Shown piece by piece: positions 25,036-32,767 of a stretch of DNA of 64,000 bases. The position numbers and the translations under genes are program-made. Position 1 is the first letter of the stretch. Each line of letters starts with the position of its first letter. The notes under the pieces were generated by a model, which did not search any database, had not been told where the DNA came from, and saw nothing but the letters and a program-made list of their open reading frames with translations. Source of the stretch: a virus. The stretch spans positions 1-64,000 of IMG/VR virus record IMGVR_UViG_3300036768_001863; one strand, given 5' to 3'.

Positions 25036-25998
25036 TCAGGCAACTTTCTTGCCGTTCAGCCACACGGCATGGAACCGTCCCCGAACCACCAGCTCCGCTT
25101 CGCCTCCGGCCGCAGCGCCATCGGGCGGCGCCGGCGCGTCCTGGCGCGCGCCGTACCGCGCCTGGAAGCGGGGAATGTCGTCGTTCTCCTGGGGCACCTG
25201 GACCGCGGCGTTGTAGTAGGGGGCCATGAGGGCAGACGGCACCCTGCTGTGGTCCAGGCCGAACAGGTGGCCGAACTCGTGACAGGCCACGTTGAGCAGC
25301 AGGATACCGCGCCGCTTCGGGTCCAAGGTCCAGGTTTCGTCCGCGTCGAAGCGCATCAGGAGCTGGTTGTCTCTGCCGGTGGGCAGCTGGGCCCAGGCCA
25401 ACGTGCCGCCGGGGCCATCGAAGTGGGACTGGGGTCCCTGGCCGGTGGCGATCAAGATGTCGGCCTTGCCCTGCTGCCGGACCGGCTCCACATTGATGTT
25501 GCCGTGGCGCGTCCATGCCTGGAAGGCTTCATGGACCGTGCTCTCGAAGTCGGTCCGGGAGATCCCCGGGACGTATTCCAGGATAAAGTACGTGAGGCGG
25601 TCCTTTTGCCAGCGCGGCAGGTTGGCACGGATGAACTGCCGCACGGTGTCGGACGGGTGGCCAGCACGGGCGTGCTCCGGGAAGCCGCAGCGCGGCGCCG
25701 TCATCGCGCGCACGGTCTGGACGCAGACCTTGCCGGTGCGCGGCAGACCGAACCAGGACTGGAAGTCCTTGATAGCGGCGACGATGTCGTCGGCCTGGAT
25801 GTCGCGCCAGCTGGCCAGTTCCTGCGGCAGGTAGCCGAAGGTGTCGAGGTAGGACAGGACGAAGCGGGCGACCTGTGCGTCCGGCGCGTGCCCCCGGTGG
25901 CAGCGGCGCCGTGGCCGGCCGGTGCAGTGGCTGTCCTTCGCCCCTGCCTCCATGTGTTGCAAGAGAAGGTTGACTGCCTTCTGGTTGACGGCTGCCAT
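25036..25998 (-). CDS. Matrixin-type (MMP-like) zinc metalloprotease with cysteine-switch prodomain, 320 aa
   Basis: The start is set at ATG 25998 after AAGGAGG. Residues about 45-105 match the MMP prodomain/peptidoglycan-binding fold (FVLSYLDTFGYLPQEL ... FQSWFGLPRTG). It ends in the cysteine-switch sequence PRCGFPE with Cys104. The catalytic domain carries H240-E-F-G-H244 and GLDH250 (HEFGHLFGLDHS), and a Met-turn (SALMAPYY). These are the defining features of M10A matrixins, where the switch Cys holds the zinc inactive until cleavage. No clear signal peptide is present, so export with the virion or by lysis is possible. Unusual for a phage. Confidence 0.85.
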   Translation of the reverse strand: MAAVNQKAVNLLLQHMEAGAKDSHCTGRPRRRCHRGHAPDAQVARFVLSYLDTFGYLPQELASWRDIQADDIVAAIKDFQSWFGLPRTGKVCVQTVRAMTAPRCGFPEHARAGHPSDTVRQFIRANLPRWQKDRLTYFILEYVPGISRTDFESTVHEAFQAWTRHGNINVEPVRQQGKADILIATGQGPQSHFDGPGGTLAWAQLPTGRDNQLLMRFDADETWTLDPKRRGILLLNVACHEFGHLFGLDHSRVPSALMAPYYNAAVQVPQENDDIPRFQARYGARQDAPAPPDGAAAGGEAELVVRGRFHAVWLNGKKVA

Positions 25999-26029
25999 GC
26001 GCGCCTCCTTACGTCGCCTGGGTCGCCAC

Positions 26030-27682
26030 CTACATGTCGGACGGGACCGTCGCAGCCACCGAGATGCCGATGTCTTCGGGAGAGATGAAGAACTGCACAG
26101 TCCGCGCACTGACCATGCTCGCTGGCTCATCGGGCACGTCCAGCCTCTCGCTACTGCGCAGGTAGCGGACCGAACTGTCGGGATACCGGATGCGTCCCAG
26201 CATGTCAATAGCAGACACGGTCTGGTCGTTGCGCAGGTAGGCGTGGACCACGTCTTGCAGGCGCGACGCATCGAGCCGTCCGATGAAGCCGATGCGGTTG
26301 ATCTCGGTGGCCAAGGCGTCCCGGATGCGGTCCAGGTCCGGGTCGGGCTCGCCGGAGCGCTTGTGGATGGTGAAATGCAGCTGGACGAAGCAGGGCACGG
26401 GGGCCTTGACCAGCAGGTCGTGCGTCGCCGGCCGTTGCTCGCGCGTGCTGAAGTAGTCCTGGATGTCGGCCAGCAGCGGCATGAGGCGGGCCTCCAGCTC
26501 GTACTCCTTCCGGGCGCCGAGGTCGAGGGAGCTGGTGTCCGTTTCCGTGTCATGGAACTGGACCGTGCCGGCCTGGTAGCGGCTGTAGACCCACTCGACG
26601 GAGTCCGGCAGCACGTCTGGAATGAAGCCTGGGCCGGTCAGGTCTGCCACGCGCGTGTCGCGGACGAGAGGGAATCCTCCCGCTGCCGGCGCGGACCGCC
26701 GGGGGCGGATGTTGCCGACCTCGTAGTAGCCGGGTGCCTCGTCCCGGCCGATGGAGAATTGCCAGATGCCGCTACCGTCCGGGCGCTTCTCCACCAGCAC
26801 GGCCTCCTTGACCAGGAGCTGGCGGTGGACCTGCTCCTGGCTACGGACATACCAATCGACGCGGCCGCCTCCGGCCACGGGGAAGATCCAGTGCCGGTCC
26901 CGGCGCATCTCCGGGTCGCCGTAGCCGACCACGGACAGGTGGACGATGTGTGCGAACGCCTCCACGTCGCGCAGCGTGGCGGACATGTGGACGCGTCCGG
27001 CCAGCCCCTTGGCGGCGATGCCTTCTTGCAGGCGCAGCAGGAGTTCCTGGTTGGTTTCTGCCCGGCGGCCGCCCTGGAAGTCCTGGGAGGCGAACGAAGT
27101 GACGTAGGCGGTGGGCGGGGACAGGGGCACGACCAGGGTGTCCTTCTTGATCTCGTACTCTTCCCCCTCTTCTTCCGCTTCCACCTCGATGGTGAAGGCG
27201 AAATGGCCGTCGCCCGTGGGCGACAGCAGACGGTCGCCTGGCTCGTTGATGCTGGACTCTTCCACCTTGGCCGAGAACACGCGCGTGGCAAGGAAGCGCT
27301 TGCCCTGGGCCTCGAACACGCTTCCGGCCGCAATGGTGACGGTGACGTCGTCGCGCAGGATGATGGTCACATGGCCCCTGGCCCGGCTGCCTGGCTTGCG
27401 CCGCAGCCGGTAGTTGGACAGCACGTCATCGACCAAATCGGGGTCCGCCAGGAGGGGGTCGGCCTCCAGGGCGCGCAGGCTGCGCGCCAGCCAGTAGTCC
27501 TGGATGCTGGCCTGCCGTTGCGTCTCCAGAACCGCGTGGTAATAGGCCAGCAGTTCGGCAAAGACGCCGCGGCGGACGTCCAAGTGGGGATTGTCTTCCT
27601 GGATGCGCTGGAGGATCTCGGTCAGGTTCTGTTCCACCTGGTCCGGGTCCAGCTGTGCCAGGGGCCGAAGTCGGATCGTCAT
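26030..27682 (-). CDS. Baseplate J-like wedge protein, 550 aa
   Basis: The start at ATG 27682 overlaps the preceding stop as ATGA. The N-terminal helix (LDPDQVEQNLTEILQRIQED) and the following LLAYYHAVLETQRQASIQDY segment are typical of baseplate J/gp6-like wedge proteins. The central region has the usual beta-rich GHVTIILRDDVTVTIAAGSVF pattern, and the C-terminal third has the duplicated alpha/beta domain (VQLHFTIHKRSGEPD, IRDALATEINRIGFIGRLD). It forms the ring of the baseplate around the tail hub. Its position next to the gp25-like gene supports this. Confidence 0.85.
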   Translation of the reverse strand: MTIRLRPLAQLDPDQVEQNLTEILQRIQEDNPHLDVRRGVFAELLAYYHAVLETQRQASIQDYWLARSLRALEADPLLADPDLVDDVLSNYRLRRKPGSRARGHVTIILRDDVTVTIAAGSVFEAQGKRFLATRVFSAKVEESSINEPGDRLLSPTGDGHFAFTIEVEAEEEGEEYEIKKDTLVVPLSPPTAYVTSFASQDFQGGRRAETNQELLLRLQEGIAAKGLAGRVHMSATLRDVEAFAHIVHLSVVGYGDPEMRRDRHWIFPVAGGGRVDWYVRSQEQVHRQLLVKEAVLVEKRPDGSGIWQFSIGRDEAPGYYEVGNIRPRRSAPAAGGFPLVRDTRVADLTGPGFIPDVLPDSVEWVYSRYQAGTVQFHDTETDTSSLDLGARKEYELEARLMPLLADIQDYFSTREQRPATHDLLVKAPVPCFVQLHFTIHKRSGEPDPDLDRIRDALATEINRIGFIGRLDASRLQDVVHAYLRNDQTVSAIDMLGRIRYPDSSVRYLRSSERLDVPDEPASMVSARTVQFFISPEDIGISVAATVPSDM

Positions 27683-28098
27683 GGCGACGCCCTCGCTGTC
27701 CGGTCTGGCCGCAGAGCGGCGAAGAACGTGACGCGCTGCACCGGTCCGTCCAGCCAGCCGCCTGCCGGGTGTGGGTCATGCGCGAACTCGAAGCCATCGT
27801 CCCAGCGCGTGAGTCCCACGACGGCGTGGGGCCAGTCTCCTCGCGGGCTCTTACCGCTCAGGATGACGGGCACGCCGGGCGTCATGGCCGTCACGGACCG
27901 GCCTTCCGGAGGCAGGCGTACCTCCACGGCCAGCAGGTTACGGCGGGACAGCCATTCCTGGAGACGGCGCCACCAGCCGGGACCGGCGGCCTGGAAATTA
28001 GGCACGTCGTCCAGGTCGAGGATCATGGCCACGCAGGTGGCAAAGCAGTCGCTGCGTTCCGGGTCATTTGTGATGCGCTGGTAGCGTTGTCGGATCAT
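27679..28098 (-). CDS. C39-like/papain-like peptidase-fold protein, 139 aa
   Basis: The start is set at ATG 28098, overlapping the upstream stop as ATGA; the longer open frame is off-frame. The motif RITNDPERSDCFATCVAM places a likely nucleophile Cys at the start of a helix. A later HAVVGLTRWDDGFEFAHDP gives the expected His and Asp partners. This Cys-His-Asp order is that of small C39-like peptidase-fold proteins found in large phages. It could be a tail-associated peptidase or amidase helping penetration, or a structural relative; activity is not proven. Confidence 0.6.
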   Translation of the reverse strand: MIRQRYQRITNDPERSDCFATCVAMILDLDDVPNFQAAGPGWWRRLQEWLSRRNLLAVEVRLPPEGRSVTAMTPGVPVILSGKSPRGDWPHAVVGLTRWDDGFEFAHDPHPAGGWLDGPVQRVTFFAALRPDRTARASP

Positions 28099-28580
28099 CG
28101 CACCGGCACCTGGATCGGGGTGATGAGGGAGTAACTTGTTCCTGCTTTGCTTTCCACCAGCAGGCGGATGGACACCTTGTCGCCTGCCAGGGTCACGCCG
28201 GTCAAGGTCAGGTTGCCGTAGCGCTCGTCGTCGGGGTCGCTGTCCGACTCGATGGCACGCAGCTGGCGGGCCACGTCCAGTCGGGCGGACGAGAACGACT
28301 GCTGCACGTCGGCCACGGTGCGCCACAGCCCCATCTGGGCATCCGTCATGAACAGGGTGCCCTCACGCGGCCGGTACTGGCGCGAGCCGAGCGGTGTCAG
28401 CAGCACGAGCAGGACGCGCTGGGCCAACTTCTGGATGCCCGTGACCAGGGAGCCGCCGTCGTTGGCACGGACCAGTTCCTGGGCCAGCAGCTGGGGCCGG
28501 CCGCGGTACACCGGGCCTATGGCCTGGAAGGCTAGCAGGTCGCTGGTGCGGCCGACGTGGTCCAGGACCGTGCCTGCCAT
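28095..28580 (-). CDS. gp25-like baseplate wedge protein, 161 aa
   Basis: ATG 28580. The central VLLVLLTPLGSRQYRPREGT segment matches the core of the T4 gp25/P2 W family, where LLT-P-G-R/S-P precedes a conserved turn. The N- and C-terminal parts carry the expected helix and beta strands. It is slightly longer than typical gp25 (about 130 aa). Gene order (gp25-like, peptidase-like, J-like) matches contractile tail baseplate modules, where gp25 and J form the wedge joined to the sheath. Confidence 0.7.
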   Translation of the reverse strand: MAGTVLDHVGRTSDLLAFQAIGPVYRGRPQLLAQELVRANDGGSLVTGIQKLAQRVLLVLLTPLGSRQYRPREGTLFMTDAQMGLWRTVADVQQSFSSARLDVARQLRAIESDSDPDDERYGNLTLTGVTLAGDKVSIRLLVESKAGTSYSLITPIQVPVR

Positions 28581-28585
28581 CGCTT

Positions 28586-29038
28586 TTACCCTTTCGTCTG
28601 CTTGAGGACTTGCCGGATGTACTCGACGTAGTTGCGGATGAACGGCCCCCGGTCGTTCCCTTGGCCCATGTGCCTGCCGGCGGCGTGGGCCGTCGCGCGC
28701 GGCCGCCGCAGGGTGTTGCGCTGGCGGAAGGCGCGTTCCATGACCGCCAGCGTTTCCAGCATGGTTGTGGTCAGGACGATGTCACCCGTGGTGCCGGGCG
28801 CCTGGTGGTCCTTCATGGCGTTGACCGCGTCGTTGTTGGCCCGGGTGCGCTGGAAGGGCGCTCCCATGCTTTCGCTGTCCAGCGTTCCGCCTGACCAGCC
28901 GCGGGGGCGATACCATTTCACCTGGTCTCCTGTCCGTCGTCGGTCGGCTGCCAGTTTCGCCCAGTCTTTCATCTCGCGCAGGCGCTTCTCGAAGTTGGGG
29001 TCCATGTCCGCCTTGGACGTGGCCTTGACCTTGGCCAT
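28586..29038 (-). CDS. Unknown basic tail-module protein, 150 aa
   Basis: ATG 29038 after AAGGAGG. The protein is Lys/Arg-rich at the start, with a helix-rich C-terminal half (ETLAVMERAFRQRNTLRRPR) and a Gly/Asn loop. No known motif. It is only 5 bases from the gp25-like gene and 18 bases after the sigma factor gene, so it is transcribed with the baseplate genes. Confidence 0.55.
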   Translation of the reverse strand: MAKVKATSKADMDPNFEKRLREMKDWAKLAADRRRTGDQVKWYRPRGWSGGTLDSESMGAPFQRTRANNDAVNAMKDHQAPGTTGDIVLTTTMLETLAVMERAFRQRNTLRRPRATAHAAGRHMGQGNDRGPFIRNYVEYIRQVLKQTKG

Positions 29039-29056
29039 GATTTGCCTCCTTCCGGC

Positions 29057-29803
29057 TTACAGCAAGGGCCGCATTTCCATCACCTCGTCCAGCTTCTTCT
29101 GGATGCGCAACTTGGCCTGGCTGATGGCCCCAGGGCTGCGCCGGAGCTTGGCAGCGATGTCCTGGTTGGGCAGGGGCCGGCGGCCGTGCAGGCCGAGGCT
29201 GTATTCCATCACCTTCTTGTGGTACGGGTCGAGTTCGTCGTAGACGATCTCCAGCAGGGTATCGTCCCGTTGCCGGACCAGGTCGTTGACGCCCCCAATG
29301 ACGCCTTCCTGGTTCGTGGCCCTGGTCACGGCGCTTTCGGACACGGCGGGATGGTACTTCCGCACCAGGGCCAGCCGGCGGGCCGAGATCCCGGTCCGGT
29401 CGGAGATCTCCTCGTCCGTTGGCTCTCGCCCCAGCTCGTTCTCCAGTTCCCGCGTGGCCGCTTCCAGGTGGTGGCGGTCCAGGGAGACGCGCTCGGGCAC
29501 CTTGACCGTCTGGAGTTGCTGGCGGGCGAAGCGCCGGAGTCCGAGCAGTTGGTTGTAGATGTGGGTGCGCAGCCGGCCGCGCAGCGGGTCGTAGCTGCGC
29601 AGCCCCTGCAAGGCCATGATCCTGGCCCGACCGAGCAGGTTCGGGTTGGACGCGCCGATGTGCGTCTGGATGGCCCCCTCGATGGTCGGCTGCAGCGCCT
29701 TGAGGATGGCCGCGTTGGTGTCGGGGCTCGGGTTTGCCTTCCAGGAGCGGTAAATCTCCCGGAACTCGTCTTCGATCAGGCCATCCGAACGTTCCCTGCT
29801 CAT
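29057..29803 (-). CDS. Phage RNA polymerase sigma-70-family factor, 248 aa
   Basis: ATG 29803 after AGGAG. Residues about 60-95 form a region-2-like helix pair. The clearest part is region 3 (LENELGREPTDEEISDRTGIS, quoted in part, about 120-140), the pattern of FliA/SigH-type factors. The C-terminal region 4 helix-turn-helix (LPNQDIAAKLRRSPGAISQAK) should contact the -35 element. It would redirect host RNA polymerase to phage late promoters. Its location inside the baseplate genes could give positive feedback on virion gene expression. Confidence 0.8.
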   Translation of the reverse strand: MSRERSDGLIEDEFREIYRSWKANPSPDTNAAILKALQPTIEGAIQTHIGASNPNLLGRARIMALQGLRSYDPLRGRLRTHIYNQLLGLRRFARQQLQTVKVPERVSLDRHHLEAATRELENELGREPTDEEISDRTGISARRLALVRKYHPAVSESAVTRATNQEGVIGGVNDLVRQRDDTLLEIVYDELDPYHKKVMEYSLGLHGRRPLPNQDIAAKLRRSPGAISQAKLRIQKKLDEVMEMRPLL

Positions 29804-29854
29804 TTGCTTCTGTCTCCTGGTTGGCTTCTCAGGCTCCCCGGGCGCTGCCGCGCG

Positions 29855-31516
29855 TCACTTGCCGTAAGCGTACGCATCCACCAGCGGCGCCCCCACCACG
29901 ACGGCCTGGCCGAACAGAGGGTGTTCGTCCACGCTGGTGCGCGGCCGCTTGTTCTCCTCCTCGGAACGGACATAGGCCAGCGACAGGCTCGTTCCGGCCA
30001 GGGACGCCTCGGCGTTGATGGTGATGGTGACGCGCTGGACGGAACCGAAGACCACTATGGCCAGCTGGTCCTCGCCGCCAATGAACTTCTCCGGCGTCGA
30101 TTCGATGCGCACCACGGAGCCGGGCGCCACGTCAAAGCGTAGCTTACCCGAAACGGTGCCGACTCGGCCACGCAGCATTTCCTTGACGTAGACGGACTTG
30201 GCGTACTTGTCATACATGTTGTCGCTGGCGCTGGCAATTTGCGCCGGCGTTTGCAGCTTCGGGGCCGGAGCCGTGGCATCCGGCGTCGTGGAGGTAGGAG
30301 TCGGCGCGTTGGTCCGCGTGCCGCTGGAGGAGCCGCCGTACTCGGTCAGATTCCGCAGGGAGAGTAGCCAGGAAGGAGCACGGATGTACATTCTGACGCC
30401 GTCGCCGGCCTGGACGGAGTCCTCCACGTAGCAGCCGCCGATGCGAATGGCTGGCCCTGGCAAGTCTTCCTCGACGCCTCCCATCGTCTGGGAGTCCCAG
30501 CCTGCCACCACGGAAACTCCTTGCAGCGGCCGGACAAGCTCCGCTGACATGTCGAAAAAGTCGTACTCGGTCGGCTTCAGCGTGCGCCAGTGGCCCTTGT
30601 TGTAGCCGGGCGTGTCGGCCACGACCAGGGCCGTGTCGTGGCGGGGAAGGACGGCCATGCCGTACGTGGGGCAGAACTGGCCGACCAGCTTGTCCCAGAA
30701 GGAGAAGGTCGAGTAGGACTCGATGGTTTCGTTGCCGATGGCCATTGCGATGGCACTCTCGATGACGCCGGCGAGGCTGCCGCTTTGGATGGCCAGGGCC
30801 TTGTGGTACTTGGATTCGCCCTTGTAGCAAAGCGAGCCTTCGATCCGGCTCAGGGCGCTGAGCGCCTCCGTGTTGGCCTTGGCCTGGCCGCTGCCCAGGC
30901 AGGCGTCCGTGCTGTTGACCGGCAGTTGCTCCTCCTGGGCCAGGCGGCAGAACACGGCCGAGATCGCCTTCCACAGGTCGCTTCCGGCCCCGACCAGGTT
31001 GTCTGCTATGTCCGCCATCACGATGGAACTGATATTGCCTCCCAGCGACGTGCCGCCTGCCAGGTTTAGCACGGCAGCGGCGTTCAGCTCGGTCGGGTTG
31101 GCCACATGCCCGGTCGCTGTCAGGCAGGAGGAGAAGGTCATGGCAGCGAGCCAGTGGATCAGGCTGGCGGTGGCATAGACCTTGTCGCTGATCTTGCGGT
31201 AGGAGAAGCCGACGAAGAAGCCGTCGAAGATGGTCTTCGGCCCGGTCCATTCCTCTTTCAGGTCGTATTCCTTGCGCGGCTGGAAGATGACCTTGGCCTT
31301 CGTCATCTGGGCTTGCCGCCCCTCGGTGTGGATGGTGGCTAGCTCCTTGGCACCGTCTTGCGCCTTGCGTCCTATGGCCAGCAGGCACACGGCGGTCGGG
31401 ATCTCATTGACGGCCCAGTTGGAGGAAAACTGGGCCACCTCGTAGCGCTTGCCGTCCACTTCCAGGACCAGGGCGTCCTTGGCCGCCAGGTCGGTGTACA
31501 CGTAGGTCTTAGGCAC
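29855..31516 (-). CDS. Tail/baseplate structural protein, 553 aa
   Basis: The start is GTG 31516 after a GGAGG at 8-base spacing; the open frame extends further but overlaps the upstream gene in a different reading. The N-terminal domain is beta-rich (TYVYTDLAAKDALVLEVDG). The middle has several helices with Gly/Ala/Ser. A low-complexity Thr/Pro/Ala stretch (about residues 395-420) separates it from a C-terminal beta domain. It lies between tube-related proteins and the sigma factor, in the position of baseplate hub/tail terminator proteins. Family not recognised. Confidence 0.6.
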   Translation of the reverse strand: MPKTYVYTDLAAKDALVLEVDGKRYEVAQFSSNWAVNEIPTAVCLLAIGRKAQDGAKELATIHTEGRQAQMTKAKVIFQPRKEYDLKEEWTGPKTIFDGFFVGFSYRKISDKVYATASLIHWLAAMTFSSCLTATGHVANPTELNAAAVLNLAGGTSLGGNISSIVMADIADNLVGAGSDLWKAISAVFCRLAQEEQLPVNSTDACLGSGQAKANTEALSALSRIEGSLCYKGESKYHKALAIQSGSLAGVIESAIAMAIGNETIESYSTFSFWDKLVGQFCPTYGMAVLPRHDTALVVADTPGYNKGHWRTLKPTEYDFFDMSAELVRPLQGVSVVAGWDSQTMGGVEEDLPGPAIRIGGCYVEDSVQAGDGVRMYIRAPSWLLSLRNLTEYGGSSSGTRTNAPTPTSTTPDATAPAPKLQTPAQIASASDNMYDKYAKSVYVKEMLRGRVGTVSGKLRFDVAPGSVVRIESTPEKFIGGEDQLAIVVFGSVQRVTITINAEASLAGTSLSLAYVRSEEENKRPRTSVDEHPLFGQAVVVGAPLVDAYAYGK

Positions 31517-32300
31517 GCCCCCGCCTCCTCTCCTCCGTGCGGTAGACCAGGGCGCAAAGCAGGCCGCCGAGCTTGAGCGGCAGCTCCTTTTTCTGCTGCC
31601 AGAGGTTGCGGAACGTGGTCCACGGCTCGTCCCGCTCCAAACCAAACAGCTGGAGCAGCACCGTCTCGCCGACCTGTTCCAGATTGGCAACGATCTGGCC
31701 CAGGTCCAGCTGGGGGCGGTTAATGACCTCCACCAGCCATTTCAGGCCAGCTTGGTCACTGTCGATGCGGAAGCTGTAGCCGGTGCCGAGCAGGTCCATG
31801 CGGTTGGACAGGCCGTGGCTCATGGTCAGGCCAAAGTCCGCGCCTTGTCGGGGCGGCGTCTGACGCTGGACGCGCACCCGGTCGGGCGCCACGACCTCCA
31901 CGGTCAGGTCGTGGCGGCAGCGGCCGCTGGCGTCCGGGGCGGCCGGAGCGCCGATCACGGTTAGGTGGGCTGGCGGACCGTCCAGCTGCGTGACCCTGGG
32001 GAGGAAGGTAGCGTCGGAGATGAAGGCATCGTCGCGCACGTCGTAGGTGATGCGCGGGTCGAGCCGGGTCAGGAAGACTTCGAGCGGAGAGGAGTGCAGA
32101 ACGGCCAGGAGCTGACGGACCCGGTAGTTCAGCATGACCCGGTCGGGGTCCGCGCCGAACAGGACGGTACGGACCGTGTCGAGGTAGCTGGGCAGCTCCA
32201 GGGCCGTGAACTCGGGCGGCACCATCTCCTCGCCGGGGTAGTCGGCCAGGCGGTCCGAGCCGGTCACGTTCAGCAGCAGCGTCCGCGCGTGGTTGAGCAT
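31509..32300 (-). CDS. Tail/baseplate structural protein, 263 aa
   Basis: ATG 32300 lies 1 base from the preceding stop. Residues are mixed: an N-terminal helical part with SYLDTVRTVLFGADPDRVM, a beta-rich middle, and a C-terminal helix ending in a strongly basic RTEERRRGRA tail. Its last bases overlap the GTG of the next gene by 8. Neighbours are a tube-like small protein and a 553-aa structural protein, so it is probably a baseplate component. No family recognised. Confidence 0.6.
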   Translation of the reverse strand: MLNHARTLLLNVTGSDRLADYPGEEMVPPEFTALELPSYLDTVRTVLFGADPDRVMLNYRVRQLLAVLHSSPLEVFLTRLDPRITYDVRDDAFISDATFLPRVTQLDGPPAHLTVIGAPAAPDASGRCRHDLTVEVVAPDRVRVQRQTPPRQGADFGLTMSHGLSNRMDLLGTGYSFRIDSDQAGLKWLVEVINRPQLDLGQIVANLEQVGETVLLQLFGLERDEPWTTFRNLWQQKKELPLKLGGLLCALVYRTEERRRGRA

Positions 32301-32765
32301 TCAAGCCTCCGGCAACGAGGCCATGTTCACGTCCCATTGGACCAGCTTGAGCGCTACATCGACGACGTGTTCGTCGAAGCTGGTGACGAACCCCTCGATG
32401 GTAGTGTCGCCGATGGTCACGCGCACCGGGTCTTTGTTCTTGGACGTCCGGTTGCTCTTGTACCACTCCATCATCTTGCTGGCGCCGGAGTCGTTGCTGT
32501 CGGGGCACTGGCAGGCGAAGGCCAGGCCGGACAGACTGACCTGGCCCATGCGGTCGCCAAACACGTAGATGTAGATGAGCGAGCCCAGCGTGTGCAGGAA
32601 CTGGACGTTGACCTGCTGGTGGACGGTCAGCTGCGTCACGATGGAGCGCTGCGTCTGGAACGTGATCTCTGCCGGCTGCTGGATAGAGAAACGGATGTCG
32701 CACTGCGCTGCCGGGTCGTCCAGCTGGGCCACGGTCCCCGGCTTGGTTGCAAACAGGGTTGGCAT
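32301..32765 (-). CDS. Small tail/baseplate protein, 154 aa (tube-initiator-like context)
   Basis: The start is set at ATG 32765 after AGGAGGG, 2 bases after the tape measure stop; a longer frame is off-frame with the tape measure. The protein is beta-rich (LIYIYVFGDRMGQVSLSGLA, then KDPVRVTIGDTTIEGFV) and closes with the strand VQWDVNMASLP. I recall this pattern as a small virion protein placed after the tape measure in large myophages. It probably caps or starts the tail tube at the baseplate. Confidence 0.6.
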   Translation of the reverse strand: MPTLFATKPGTVAQLDDPAAQCDIRFSIQQPAEITFQTQRSIVTQLTVHQQVNVQFLHTLGSLIYIYVFGDRMGQVSLSGLAFACQCPDSNDSGASKMMEWYKSNRTSKNKDPVRVTIGDTTIEGFVTSFDEHVVDVALKLVQWDVNMASLPEA

Positions 32766-32767
32766 GC

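Noticed and set aside
25013-25516. N-terminal extension of the 558-aa cytochrome protein
   Set aside because: It overlaps the matrixin gene in another frame. The internal ATG 25012 has a ribosome binding site and a signal peptide.
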